Source: JAOPZW01 sp963806015
GTDB taxonomy: Bacteria; Actinomycetota; Thermoleophilia; Solirubrobacterales; Solirubrobacteraceae
Direction: 5' to 3'
NCBI GenBank assembly: GCA_963806015.1
Contig: CAWDWM010000002.1
Coordinates: 558,001 to 622,000 of the forward strand
Length of the DNA stretch: 64,000 bases
Shown: positions 33,511 to 41,854 of the stretch, one piece after another
Layout: each line of letters begins with the position of its first letter
Position numbering within the stretch: position 1 is the first letter of the stretch
Position numbers and translations under genes: made by a program
The notes under the pieces: generated by a model
Told to the model about the DNA's origin: nothing
What the model saw: the letters and a program-made list of their open reading frames with translations, nothing else
The model's database searches: none

Positions 33511-34276
33511 GCTGGGCGCCGACGTCAGCGGCTCGGGCGCGCCGCTGCTGCTCGTGCACGGCATCGGCGGGACGCGCCGGATCTGGGATCCGGTGGTCGC
33601 TGCGCTGGCCGCCGATCACGAGGTCATCGCCGTCGACCTGCCGGGATTCGGCGAGTCGCCGGCGTTGACGGACGGTGCGATCCCCGACCCGGTCACGCTG
33701 GCCCGCTCGCTGGGCGAGCTGCTCGACGCGCGCGGGATCGCGAGCGCGCACCTCGCCGGCAGCTCGCTGGGCGCCTGGATCGCGCTGGAGCTCGCGCGCC
33801 AGGGCCGCGCGCGCTCGGTGACCTCGCTGTGCGCGGCGGGCTTCTGGCCGCGCCCGCTGCTGGGCGACGGCGAGGCGCCGCGCAAGCCCGGGCCCGTGCT
33901 CGCCCGCGCGCTGCTGCCCGTGATGGGGGCGCTGCTGCGCACCCGCCGCGGGCGCCGCGTCGTCCTGGGGATGAACATGGCCCATCCGGATCGCGTCACC
34001 CACGCCGAGGCCCTCGACATCGTGCGCGCCTATGCGCTGGCCCCCGGCTATCCGGCCACCAATCTCGCGATGCGCCGCACGCGCTTCGCGGGTCCTGAGG
34101 GCATCGAGGTGCCCGTCACGCTGGCCTGGGGCGAGCACGACCGGCTCGTGCGTCCCCCGGCGGTGGCTCCAGGGGGCTGGCGCACGGTGCTGCTGCCGGA
34201 CTGCGGGCACCTGCCGATGTGGGACGACCCCGCGCTCGTCGTGCGCGTGATCCGCGCGACCGCGAGCGCGCCGTGA
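33503..34276 (+). CDS. Alpha/beta hydrolase
   Basis: About 257 residues. Catalytic triad: nucleophile in LAGSSLGAW (GxSxG), Asp in WGEHDRLV, His in DCGHLPMWD. VHGIGGTRRIWDPVV supplies the oxyanion hole. The domain clearly extends upstream of the first ordinary start (GTG 33554), with LGADVSGSGAPLLLVHG in frame, so I place the start at CTG 33503, which overlaps the stop of the cyclopropane synthase gene by eight bases; this is uncertain. Its position suggests a lipid or thioester substrate. The 3' 161 bases overlap the convergent EamA gene. Confidence 0.8.
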   Translation: MPELGADVSGSGAPLLLVHGIGGTRRIWDPVVAALAADHEVIAVDLPGFGESPALTDGAIPDPVTLARSLGELLDARGIASAHLAGSSLGAWIALELARQGRARSVTSLCAAGFWPRPLLGDGEAPRKPGPVLARALLPVMGALLRTRRGRRVVLGMNMAHPDRVTHAEALDIVRAYALAPGYPATNLAMRRTRFAGPEGIEVPVTLAWGEHDRLVRPPAVAPGGWRTVLLPDCGHLPMWDDPALVVRVIRATASAP

Positions 34277-35132
34277 GCGCCACGCCGGCCAGCGCGATGG
34301 CGCCGCCCACGCCGGTCAGCGGCGACGGCACCTCGCCCAGCGCGACCCACGCGACGAGCGCGGCCACCGGCGGCACCGCGTAGAGCGTGCTCGCCGCGGC
34401 GGTGACGTCGACGCGCGCCACCGCGTAGGCCCAGGTCAGGAAGCCGAGGGCCGAGGCGCCCAGCGCGAGAAAGCCGACGGCCAGCAGCGCAGCGCTGGGC
34501 GCCGCGCTCACGTCGCCGGCCAGGCCCGGCGCCAGCGGCAGGGCCATCGCCGCCCCGAGACCCATCGCCCACGCGGTGACCGCGAGGCTCGCGTAGCGGC
34601 CCAGCAGCGCCTTCTGGGAGACGAAGAACGTCGCCTGCGCGGCCGCCGCGCTCAGCACGAGCAGCGCCCCGCCCGACAGCCGCACCCCGCCGCCGGCGGC
34701 CACCGCGATCAGCCCGGCGCCCGCGAAGCCGAGCACCACGCCGCACCAGCCCATCGCGGTGAGGCGCTCACCCAGCAGCGAGGCGGCCAGCAGCGCGGTG
34801 AAGATCGGCGCCACGTTGACGAGCAGGCTCGCGGTCGCCGCGGGGACGGTGACCTCGCCGGCGTTGAGGAGCACCTGGTAGGCGGTCATGCCGCTCAGCG
34901 CGCACAGCGCCAGCAGCGGGAGGTCGCGGCGGGCCGGCAGGCCGACGCGCCGCACGGCGGCCAGCGCGCCGAGCGCGAGCGCCGCGACGCCCAGCCGCAG
35001 GACGGACAGGTGGGCCCAGCCCAACGCGCGCACCGCCTCGCGGATGGCGGCGAAGGCCGAGGCCCACAGCACGACCGTGGTCGCCAGCGCCGCCGGGGCC
35101 GCCATCCGTTGCATGCGGGTCACGGCGGGCAC
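34116..35132 (-). CDS. EamA/DMT-family exporter
   Basis: 338 residues with ten predicted spans in two EamA repeats (for example ATTVVLWASAFAAIREAVRALGW and LVLSAAAAQATFFVSQKALLGRYASL). Members export amino acids or other metabolites. The final 50 residues after TM10 are Arg/Pro/Ala-rich (SRSRGSRARRARGR) and are read antisense to the hydrolase gene, an odd tail not expected in the family. Divergent from the LysR gene, which likely controls it. Start may be ATG 35132 or ATG 35114. Confidence 0.85.
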   Translation of the reverse strand: MPAVTRMQRMAAPAALATTVVLWASAFAAIREAVRALGWAHLSVLRLGVAALALGALAAVRRVGLPARRDLPLLALCALSGMTAYQVLLNAGEVTVPAATASLLVNVAPIFTALLAASLLGERLTAMGWCGVVLGFAGAGLIAVAAGGGVRLSGGALLVLSAAAAQATFFVSQKALLGRYASLAVTAWAMGLGAAMALPLAPGLAGDVSAAPSAALLAVGFLALGASALGFLTWAYAVARVDVTAAASTLYAVPPVAALVAWVALGEVPSPLTGVGGAIALAGVALTARSRSRGSRARRARGRPTSAGARSPAAAPCASPLEPPPGDARAGRARPRPA

Positions 35133-35182
35133 GATGGCGCGCCGGCGTCATCAGGTCCATTTACGAATTCGCACGGCGAGCA

Positions 35183-35188
35183 TAAGCT
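35183..35188 (+). promoter_or_regulatory. -10 box of lysR gene
   Basis: TAAGCT, 10 bases before the ATG at 35199, in an AT-richer divergent region shared with the exporter gene. Confidence 0.4.
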
Positions 35189-35198
35189 CAGCTTCGCA

Positions 35199-36113
35199 AT
35201 GCTCGACGTCCGCCGCCTGCACATGCTGCGCGAGCTCTCCGAGCGCGGCACCATCGCCGCCACCGCCGGGGCGCTCGGCTACTCGGCGCCCGCGGTCTCC
35301 CAGCACCTCGCCGCGCTCGAGCGCCAGGTCGGGGTCGCGCTGCTCGAGCGCCAGGGGCGGCGCGTGGTCCTCACCCCCGCGGCGCGGCTGCTCGTCGGGC
35401 GCACCGAGCGCGTGCTGGCCGAGCTCGAGGCGGCCGAGGCCGAGCTGGCCACGGGCAGCGGCGAGGTCCGCGGCAGCGTCCGCCTGGCCGCTTTCCCCAC
35501 CGCCGCGGCGACGCTGGTGCCGCGGGCGATGGCGACCTTCTCCGCCCACCATCCGCACGCCGAGGTCCTGCTCGCAGAGCTCGAGCCCGAGGACGCGCTG
35601 CCCGCCCTGAAGCTCGGCGAGGCGGATCTCGCCGTCATCCACGAGTACGACTTCAGCCCGCGGGGCGAGGACCCCAGCGTCGAGCTCACCCCGCTCGCGT
35701 CGGATGACATCCATGTGGCGGTGCCCGCCGGGCATCCCGCCGCCGGTGAGGAGATCGCGCTCAGCGCGCTGGCCGGCGAGCGCTGGGTTGCGGGCTACCT
35801 CGACACCGCCTGCCACCGGGTCGTGGTCACCGCCTGCCGCGCCGCCGGCTTCGAGCCGCGCATCGTCGCGCGCTCCAACGACTTCCGCGTCGTGCTGGCG
35901 CTCGTGGCCGCCGGCCAGGGCGTCGCGCTCGTCCCCGGGCTCGCGGTCGACCAGCCGCCCGACGGCGTGTGCCTCGCGCGGCCCGCCGAGCGCCGGCTCG
36001 CGCGGCGCGTGGTCGCCGCGGTGCGCGCGGGCGGCGGCGAGCACCCGGCGGTGGCGGGGCTGCTCGACGCGCTGCGCGAGGCCGCCGGTCACACGCTGGG
36101 GGCCGGCGCGTAA
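35199..36113 (+). CDS. LysR-family transcriptional regulator
   Basis: 304 residues. Winged helix at the amino end: LHMLRELSERGTIAATAGALGYSAPAVSQHLAALERQVGVALLERQGRRVVLTPAARLLV, the LysR signature, followed by a periplasmic-binding-like effector domain (VRLAAFPTAAATLVPRAMATF onward). It is divergent from an EamA exporter by 66 bases, the usual setting for a LysR activator of metabolite export (ArgP/LysG type). Effector unknown. Confidence 0.92.
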   Translation: MLDVRRLHMLRELSERGTIAATAGALGYSAPAVSQHLAALERQVGVALLERQGRRVVLTPAARLLVGRTERVLAELEAAEAELATGSGEVRGSVRLAAFPTAAATLVPRAMATFSAHHPHAEVLLAELEPEDALPALKLGEADLAVIHEYDFSPRGEDPSVELTPLASDDIHVAVPAGHPAAGEEIALSALAGERWVAGYLDTACHRVVVTACRAAGFEPRIVARSNDFRVVLALVAAGQGVALVPGLAVDQPPDGVCLARPAERRLARRVVAAVRAGGGEHPAVAGLLDALREAAGHTLGAGA

Positions 36114-36122
36114 GAACCGATC

Positions 36123-36680
36123 ATGGAGCCCGACCGCGACGACGACGCCCTGCTGGCCGCCGCGGCCGACGACCCCGAGGCGTTCGCGCACTTCTATCGC
36201 CTGCACGTGCGCGGCGTCATCGCCTACTTCCGCCGGCACGTCGGGAGCGCCGAGCTGGCCGCCGACCTCACGGCCGAGACCTTCGCCGCCGCGCTCGAGG
36301 GGCGCCGGCGTTTCGCCCCCGACCGCGGCCCGGCGGTTGCGTGGCTGTACGGCATCGCTCGGCGCCAGCTCGTCACCTACCAGCGCCGCGGGCACGTCGA
36401 GCGTCGCGCGCGCCACCGGCTGGGGATGGCGCGCATCGAGCTCACCGACGAGATGCTCGAGCGCGTGGAGGCGGTCGCCGACGCCGAGCTCGCCCACGTC
36501 GACGTCGCCCTCGCCGCGCTCCCCGACGACCAGCGGGCGGCCGTTCACGCCCGGATCGTCGCGGACCACGACTACCAGGAGATCGCCGCCGCGCAGGCGA
36601 TCTCCGAACCCGCGGCGCGCCAGCGCGTGTCGCGCGGGCTCGCCGCCTTGCGCGCCCGCATGAGGAGCCAGGAGCAATGA
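36123..36680 (+). CDS. ECF-like sigma-70 family RNA polymerase sigma factor
   Basis: 185 residues. Region 2: EAFAHFYRLHVRGVIAYFRRHVGSAELAADLTAETFAAALEG, with the -10 recognition helix ending WLYGIARRQLVTYQRR. Region 4: LAALPDDQRAAVHARIVADHDYQEIAAAQAISEPAARQRVSRGLAAL, a helix-turn-helix for -35 binding. It overlaps the following LytR_C gene by four bases (ATGA), which is where an anti-sigma factor would be expected. Regulon unknown. Confidence 0.92.
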   Translation: MEPDRDDDALLAAAADDPEAFAHFYRLHVRGVIAYFRRHVGSAELAADLTAETFAAALEGRRRFAPDRGPAVAWLYGIARRQLVTYQRRGHVERRARHRLGMARIELTDEMLERVEAVADAELAHVDVALAALPDDQRAAVHARIVADHDYQEIAAAQAISEPAARQRVSRGLAALRARMRSQEQ

Positions 36681-37201
36681 CCGACTTCATCGACGTCCTC
36701 GAGCAGCAGCTCGTCGCCGCCCACTGCGAGCGGGGCCGGCGCCCGTTCGCGCTGCCGTGGCGCGCCACGATCGTCTTCGCCGGCGCGGTGGCCGCCGCGG
36801 TCGCCATCGTGGTCGCGGTCCTGGCGCTGTCGTCGCCGGCCCCGCAGCCCGCCGCCAGCCCGCCGACGCAGCCGCCGCAGACGAACCCGGTGCACCCGCC
36901 GCCCCCGCTTCGCATCGCGGTGCTCAACGGCACGACGGTCACCGGACTCGCCCGCGGCGCCGCCGACGAGCTCACGCGCCTGGGCTACCCGGCGCCGAAC
37001 CTGGTGACCGACGACGCCACCAACCAGACGCGGGCACGCACGACGGTCTACTTCGAGCGCGGCCACCGGACGGACGCGCTCGGCGTCGCGAGCTGCCTGC
37101 ACATCGGCTCCGATCGCGTGGCGGCGATGGGGGCCCGCGAACGCGCGCTGTCGGACCGCGCGCAGGTCGCGGTCTTCCTCGGCGCCGACCGGGCGCGTTA
37201 G
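36677..37201 (+). CDS. Membrane-anchored LytR_C-domain protein (candidate anti-sigma partner)
   Basis: 174 residues. A cytoplasmic head of 28 residues, one span (ATIVFAGAVAAAVAIVVAVLAL), a Pro-rich linker, then a LytR C-terminal domain (RIAVLNGTTVTGLARGAADELTRLGY and TTVYFERGHRTDALGVASCL). LytR_C domains occur in wall-associated proteins. A short cytoplasmic N-terminus plus extracytoplasmic sensor, overlapping the sigma gene, fits an anti-sigma role although the ZAS HxxxCxxC motif is missing. AGGAG lies seven bases upstream of the ATG. Confidence 0.8.
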   Translation: MTDFIDVLEQQLVAAHCERGRRPFALPWRATIVFAGAVAAAVAIVVAVLALSSPAPQPAASPPTQPPQTNPVHPPPPLRIAVLNGTTVTGLARGAADELTRLGYPAPNLVTDDATNQTRARTTVYFERGHRTDALGVASCLHIGSDRVAAMGARERALSDRAQVAVFLGADRAR

Positions 37202-37327
37202 CGGTCGCTCTCGAGGGGGCGTGCGTCGCGACTCGTCGGCGCTCCGCCGCTCCGCGGCCAGGCACCGAGGGAAGGCGGTCCGGGGCCGCGGGATCGCGCG
37301 CTGTCCTCGCGGGCGCGAGTGACGGCC

Positions 37328-37374
37328 AACCGTCCCGACTACTGGTCGTATGACGACCACAGGCCGGGACGGTT
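37328..37374. terminator. Composite palindrome between convergent genes
   Basis: Outer arms AACCGTCCCG (37328-37337) and CGGGACGGTT (37365-37374), inner arms TGGTCGT and ACGACCA around three bases. Probably a bidirectional terminator; no T-tract. Part of the repeat family. Confidence 0.6.
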
Positions 37375-37404
37375 ACGGAGAAATCCGCCTAACCGCCCGC
37401 GAGA

Positions 37405-37458
37405 ACGCGCCAGCACGGCCCGCCGGCGGCGGTGCGGGCCACCCTCCCTCGGTGATGC
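37405..37458 (-). repeat. Dispersed intergenic repeat, copy C
   Basis: On the minus strand GCATCACCGAGGGA (37445-37458) begins 11 bases after the dehydratase stop; CTGGCGCGT follows (37405-37413, 31 bases on), then the palindrome at 37328-37374 (30 bases on). Same order as copies A and B. Confidence 0.7.
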
Positions 37459-37469
37459 CGTTCGTACGC

Positions 37470-39161
37470 TCAGTCGTTCTCGACGAGCACCGCGCCCGTC
37501 GACATCGGCTGCACGCTGCGCTGGTAGATCGACAGGTAGCCGCGCGAGCGCGGCAGCTCGCGCACGCCGAGCCGCGCGCGGCGCTCGGCCAGCTCGGCCT
37601 CGGGGACGTTGAGCTCCAGCGAGCGCGCGTCGGCGTCGATCGTGATCTCGTCGCCGTTCTCGACCAGCGCGAGCGGGCCGCCGACCGCGGCCTCGGGCGA
37701 GACCTCGGCCACCGTGATCCCCTTCAGGCACAGGCCCGAGAGCTGGCCGTCGGTCACGAAGGCGACGTCGGTCGCGAGATCGGCCGAGTCGACCGCGAAG
37801 AGGATCATCGAGGCGGGGCCGGCCATGCCCGGGCCGCCCTTGAGGCCCATCCCGCGGGCGACGAGCACGTGGCCGGGCGCGACGGTGCCATCGTGGATGG
37901 CGGCGATCGCCGCGGGGCCGTCGTCGAACACGATGGCCGGGCCGGTGAAGCTCGACTGCCGGCCGGGCTCGCGGACACCGAGCTTGAGGATCGCGCTCTC
38001 GGGCGCGAGCGAGCCGTGCAGGACGACGATCGCCGCCTTGTCGGAGAACGGGCGATCGAGCGGTCGGATCACCTCCGGGTCGTGGACCACGGCGCCGGCG
38101 AGGTTGTCGGCGACGCTGGCGCCGGTGACGGTGAGCGCGGCGGTATCGAGCACCGGCTCGAGCTGCTTGAGCAGCGCCTGGGCGCCACCGGCGTCCTCGA
38201 ACTGCTCGATCGAGTCCGCGCCGTTGGGGCGCACGGCGCTGAGGACTCCGACCTCGTCACCGAGCTCGTTGAAGAGCCCATAGACGTCGAGGTCGAGGCC
38301 CGACTCGATCGCGGTCGCCTGCAGGTGCTTGATGCAGTTGATCGAGCCGGCCACGCTGAGCACGGCGGCGGCGGCGTTGCGAAAGGCGCCGGCGGTCATG
38401 ACGTCGCGCGGCTTGAGGTCCTCGAGCACCATCTCGACGATCCGCGTCCCCGAGCGCCGCGCGGTGTCGATCATCTTGGGGCTGTTGGCCCGCACCGGCG
38501 CGCTGCCGGGCAGCGCCATCCCGAGCGCCTCGACGGCGACGTGCATCGAGTTCGCGGTGGCCATCCCCTGGCACACGCCCGGCCCGCGGATCGCGTTGTC
38601 GGCCATCGCGCGCAGCCGGTCGCCGTCGAGCTTGCCGAAGGCGACCTGGACGCCGCCGACGAAGACGTCCTCGATGTCGACGCTCTCGCCGTCGAGCCGG
38701 CCGCACGGCTGGTATCCGCAGATCACGAGGATCGTCGGGATGTTGAAGCGGCCCGCCGCCATGAGGTGGGCGGGCGGCGTCTTGTCGCACGAGGACAGGC
38801 AGATCATCCCGTCGAGCTGCGCGCCCTCGACGGCGATCTCCATGTCGTTCACCACCAGGTCGCGCGAGGGCAGGATGTAGCCGCCCGACCCGCCGGCGCT
38901 GATGATGAAGTCGCTGGGCGCCGCGGTCCGGATCTCGAAGGGCAGGCCGCCGGCGGCCCACACCGCCTCCTTGACGATGGCCGCGACGCCGTCGAGGTGG
39001 CGGAAGCAGATCGCCAGCTCGGAGGAGCTGTTGACGACGGCGATCTTCGGCTTCTCGATGTCCGCGTCGGTGAGGCCGAGCGCCTTCCACTGCGCCCGCC
39101 GCGCCGCCTCGCGCACGCTTCCGGCCTCGAAGTTGCTGCGCAGCGCTCGTGTCATCGTCAT
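37470..39161 (-). CDS. IlvD/Edd-family dehydratase
   Basis: 563 residues, typical family length. The iron-sulfur ligands lie in SSCDKTPPAHLMAAGRFNIP and GPGVCQGMATANSMHVAVEALGMALPGS, with a conserved GFTGPAIVF-like C-terminal half. Biosynthetic dihydroxy-acid dehydratase (IlvD) converts dihydroxy acids to 2-keto acids for valine/isoleucine; sugar-acid dehydratases share the fold, and the CDKTPPA variant is more common in the latter group. No other branched-chain gene is nearby, so the substrate is undecided. Excellent GGAGGGA ribosome binding site. Confidence 0.85.
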   Translation of the reverse strand: MTMTRALRSNFEAGSVREAARRAQWKALGLTDADIEKPKIAVVNSSSELAICFRHLDGVAAIVKEAVWAAGGLPFEIRTAAPSDFIISAGGSGGYILPSRDLVVNDMEIAVEGAQLDGMICLSSCDKTPPAHLMAAGRFNIPTILVICGYQPCGRLDGESVDIEDVFVGGVQVAFGKLDGDRLRAMADNAIRGPGVCQGMATANSMHVAVEALGMALPGSAPVRANSPKMIDTARRSGTRIVEMVLEDLKPRDVMTAGAFRNAAAAVLSVAGSINCIKHLQATAIESGLDLDVYGLFNELGDEVGVLSAVRPNGADSIEQFEDAGGAQALLKQLEPVLDTAALTVTGASVADNLAGAVVHDPEVIRPLDRPFSDKAAIVVLHGSLAPESAILKLGVREPGRQSSFTGPAIVFDDGPAAIAAIHDGTVAPGHVLVARGMGLKGGPGMAGPASMILFAVDSADLATDVAFVTDGQLSGLCLKGITVAEVSPEAAVGGPLALVENGDEITIDADARSLELNVPEAELAERRARLGVRELPRSRGYLSIYQRSVQPMSTGAVLVEND

Positions 39162-39212
39162 CCCTCCGATGATGTAAGGCCCCCGTATATGGACCGCGCG
39201 AGGGTATCGCTC

Positions 39213-39254
39213 GGTCGTCCGCCTGCGCAGCGCGGCAAGCCGCCGCGGACGACC
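39213..39254 (-). terminator. Hairpin after the small membrane protein gene
   Basis: GGTCGTCCGC (39213-39222) and GCGGACGACC (39245-39254) form ten-base arms; an inner GCGGC-AA-GCCGC stem adds to it. It lies five bases beyond the minus-strand stop at 39259. Confidence 0.55.
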
Positions 39255-39258
39255 CCGC

Positions 39259-39477
39259 TCAGGAGTTCGACTTGAGGATGTTCGCCACCAGCGGGAACAC
39301 GAACGTCGCCAGGAAGATGAGCCCGATTCCGAGGGCCACGACGCCCTTGACGCGGATGATGTGGCCGAAGACGCCGATGACGAACCCGGCGATCATCATC
39401 GCGACGAAGGGGCGCGGATCGGTCCCGAAGGACGGGTGCGGGTCATAGAAGAACCCGACCTGCAGGAGGCCCCACAC
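39259..39477 (-). CDS. Small two-span membrane protein
   Basis: 72 residues from the GTG at 39477. Two membrane spans (PFVAMMIAGFVIGVFGHIIRV and VVALGIGLIFLATFVFPLVANIL). I choose this GTG because TAGGAA lies 7 bases upstream on the minus strand and the sequence before it is not conserved-looking; an ATG at 39516 is the alternative and would overlap the MoxR start region. Function unknown. It diverges from the MoxR gene across a promoter region of 26 bases. Confidence 0.6.
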   Translation of the reverse strand: MWGLLQVGFFYDPHPSFGTDPRPFVAMMIAGFVIGVFGHIIRVKGVVALGIGLIFLATFVFPLVANILKSNS

Positions 39478-39488
39478 GGTGCGGTTCC

Positions 39489-39494
39489 TATCAT
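39489..39494 (+). promoter_or_regulatory. -10 box (leaderless) of moxR-like gene
   Basis: TATCAT, 9 bases before the ATG at 39504; overlaps a TAGGAA box of the divergent small gene. Confidence 0.5.
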
Positions 39495-39503
39495 TCGCCG
39501 TCC

Positions 39504-40397
39504 ATGACCGCACCATCCAGCGTCGAGGACGTCGCCACTGGCCTGCGGGCGGCCGGCTATCTGCCGGGCCAGTCCACCGCGCTCGTCTCCTACCTGGCCA
39601 CCAAGCTGGGCAAGCCGATCCTGGTCGAGGGACCGGCCGGAGTGGGCAAGACCGAGCTGGCCAAGGCGCTCGCGCAGTACCTCGACCGGACCCTCATTCG
39701 CCTGCAGTGCTACGAGGGCCTCGACGAGGCCAAGGCGCTCTACGAGTGGAACTACCGCAAGCAGCTGCTGCGCATCCAGGCCGAGGCCGAGGGCGCCGGC
39801 TGGCAGGAGGTCCAGGACGACATCTTCGGCGCCGAGTTCCTGCTCCAGCGCCCGCTGATGGCGGCGATCGCGGCCGAGGAGCCCGTCGTCCTGCTCATCG
39901 ACGAGATCGACAAGACCGACCAGGAGTTCGAGGCGATGCTGCTCGAGCTGCTGAGCGACTTCCAGCTCTCGATCCCCGAGCTCGGCCTCTACGAGGCCAA
40001 GACGCGCCCGGTGGTGCTGCTGACCTCCAACAACTCGCGCGAGCTGACCGAGGCGCTCAAGCGCCGCTGCCTGTACCTGTGGCTCGACTACCCCTCGCTC
40101 GAGCACGAGCTCGAGATCGTCAAGCTCCACGCGCCGGAGCTGGGCGACGCGGTGGCGCGCAAGCTGGTCGAGGTCATCGCCATGATCCGCGAGCTCGACC
40201 TCAAGAAGCCGCCCTCGATCGCGGAGTCGATCGACTGGGCGCGCGCGCTGCTGCTGCTCGGCGCCGACGACATCGACGCGCAGGTCTTCACCGAGACGAT
40301 GTCGATCATCGTCAAGCACCGCACCGATCTCGACGTGGTGGCCGAGCGCGTCGGGATGAAGCTGGCGCGCCCGTCCCATGCCACGCCCGCCGGCTAG
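39504..40397 (+). CDS. MoxR-type AAA+ ATPase
   Basis: 297 residues. Walker A GPAGVGKTEL (about residues 40-49), Walker B VVLLIDEIDKTD, sensor 1 LLTSNNSRELTEALKRRC with the arginine fingers. MoxR ATPases act with von Willebrand factor A proteins as chaperones that mature metal enzymes or complexes. The VWA partner gene overlaps its end by 20 bases. The pair resembles CoxD/CoxE of carbon monoxide dehydrogenase clusters but no cox genes are in the window. Confidence 0.92.
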   Translation: MTAPSSVEDVATGLRAAGYLPGQSTALVSYLATKLGKPILVEGPAGVGKTELAKALAQYLDRTLIRLQCYEGLDEAKALYEWNYRKQLLRIQAEAEGAGWQEVQDDIFGAEFLLQRPLMAAIAAEEPVVLLIDEIDKTDQEFEAMLLELLSDFQLSIPELGLYEAKTRPVVLLTSNNSRELTEALKRRCLYLWLDYPSLEHELEIVKLHAPELGDAVARKLVEVIAMIRELDLKKPPSIAESIDWARALLLLGADDIDAQVFTETMSIIVKHRTDLDVVAERVGMKLARPSHATPAG

Positions 40398-41802
40398 CCG
40401 GCGCGCAGCGCTGTACGGCGGCGGCGACCCCGACCAGGCGCCGCCGGGGCTCAGCGCGCGCATCCTCGAGCTCGGCGAGGAGCTGCGCGGCGAGGGCGTC
40501 GCGCTGGGGACCAGCGAGCTGCTCGACGCCTTCGCGGTCCTGCGCGAGGTGCCGTGGAGCGAGCCCGTCGACTTCAAGGAGAGCCTGGCCGCGACGCTGG
40601 CCAAGTCCCAGGAGGACCGGCGGATCTTCGACCTCGTCTTCGACCGCTTCTTCTTCCGCGCCGCCGAGATGGCGGCCGTGCGCGAGGGGATCACCGAGGG
40701 CGGCGGGATGGACGCCGAGGGCGCCGAGCTCAACCTCGAGACGCTGCGCCAGCAGATCGCCCAGGCCCTGCGCGACGGCGAGGAGGCGCTGATGCGCGAC
40801 CTCGCGCGGCTGGCCATCGCGGCGTTCGGGCGCCAGGGCGAGGGCTCGGGCGTCATCGGCGTCGACGTGCAGCGCATCCGCCGCGCGCTCGGCCTGCGCG
40901 CCGAGCCCCAGCCCGACCTGCCGCCCGACGACCCCCGCGCCGAGGGGCTGCCGCGTGACGCCATCCGCCGCTTCGAGGCGCTGCTGCGCCAGGAGCTCGA
41001 GCGCCGCCAGATCGAGCGCACCGCGACGCTCCCGCCCGCGCGCCCGCTCAACGAGCTCGACCGCGCGCTGCCCAGCGGGCCGCTGCAGGACCTCGCCGCC
41101 GTGCACCGCGTCGTCGCGCAGCTCAAGCGCCGGCTGAAGACCCAGGGCCACGAGCTGCGCGGGCGCAAGCGCCACGCCCAGGTCGACGTGCGCAAGACGA
41201 TGCGCGCGTCGCTCGAGACCGGCGGCGTGCCGGTGGTCCTGCGCTACAAGCCGGTGCGCCCGCGCCGGCCGGAGATCTACGTGCTGTGCGACGTCTCCAC
41301 CAGCGTCACCAGTGCGAGCGTGTTCTTCCTCAGCGTGCTGCACGCGCTGCACGACTCGTTTCGCAAGATGCGCTCGTTCGTGTTCATCGAGCGCATCAGC
41401 GAGGTGACCGACGTCTTCGAGCGCGAGCGCAACTTCAAGGCGGTCAGCGAGGCGATCGGCCGCGACGCCGGCGTGGCCGACATCTCCGGCTACACCGACT
41501 ACGGCCGCGTGTGGAGCGAGTTCGCCACCCTCGTCGAGGACGACCTGCACCCGCGCGCCACGGTCATCGTCCTCGGCGACGCCCGTACCAACGGCCGCGA
41601 CCCGCGCGCCGACATCTTCGCCCAGATCGCCGAGAAGGCCGGGCGCACGTTCTGGCTGAACCCGGAGCCGCGCCTGTACTGGAACTACGGCGACTCGGTC
41701 ATCGCGGCCTACGAACAGCACTGCGAGGCCTTCGAGTGCTGGACGACGGGCCAGCTCGAGGACTTCGTCAAGGCGCTCACGCGCCCGGTCAGCGCCCGCT
41801 GA
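40378..41802 (+). CDS. VWA-domain protein (CoxE-like), MoxR partner
   Basis: 474 residues. The N-terminal 270 residues are helical and charged; residues about 300-470 form a von Willebrand factor A domain with a MIDAS motif IYVLCDVSTSVTSASVFFLSVL (DxSxS) and ISGYTDYGRVW and TVIVLGDARTNG for the remaining metal ligands. It binds targets through a divalent metal and works with the MoxR ATPase. The 20-base overlap indicates coupled translation. Confidence 0.9.
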   Translation: MPRPPASRRAALYGGGDPDQAPPGLSARILELGEELRGEGVALGTSELLDAFAVLREVPWSEPVDFKESLAATLAKSQEDRRIFDLVFDRFFFRAAEMAAVREGITEGGGMDAEGAELNLETLRQQIAQALRDGEEALMRDLARLAIAAFGRQGEGSGVIGVDVQRIRRALGLRAEPQPDLPPDDPRAEGLPRDAIRRFEALLRQELERRQIERTATLPPARPLNELDRALPSGPLQDLAAVHRVVAQLKRRLKTQGHELRGRKRHAQVDVRKTMRASLETGGVPVVLRYKPVRPRRPEIYVLCDVSTSVTSASVFFLSVLHALHDSFRKMRSFVFIERISEVTDVFERERNFKAVSEAIGRDAGVADISGYTDYGRVWSEFATLVEDDLHPRATVIVLGDARTNGRDPRADIFAQIAEKAGRTFWLNPEPRLYWNYGDSVIAAYEQHCEAFECWTTGQLEDFVKALTRPVSAR

Positions 41803-41817
41803 GGCGCCCCTGGCGCC
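41803..41817 (+). terminator. Hairpin after the VWA gene
   Basis: GGCGCC-CCT-GGCGCC immediately after the stop; small loop and no T-tract, so weak evidence. Confidence 0.35.
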
Positions 41818-41841
41818 AGCCCTCCTGGAGCGCCGCGTTCG

Positions 41842-41847
41842 TAATCT
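41842..41847 (+). promoter_or_regulatory. -10 box (leaderless) of ABC ATPase gene
   Basis: TAATCT, 7 bases before the ATG at 41855. Confidence 0.5.
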
Positions 41848-41854
41848 GCGAACC

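Larger units (their letters stand above)
37202..37469. other. 268-base intergenic region with repeat elements and palindrome
   Basis: No gene seen. It lies between convergent genes. It contains CACCGAGGGAAGG on the plus strand (37263-37275), the composite palindrome at 37328-37374, and the full repeat copy C on the minus strand (37405-37458), so the conserved block occurs in inverted orientation on both sides of the palindrome. Confidence 0.6.

Noticed and set aside
39504..41802. CO dehydrogenase maturation pair (coxD-coxE)
   Set aside because: The MoxR/VWA pair has this type of architecture, but no cox structural or maturation genes are in the window, so the specific name is not supported.
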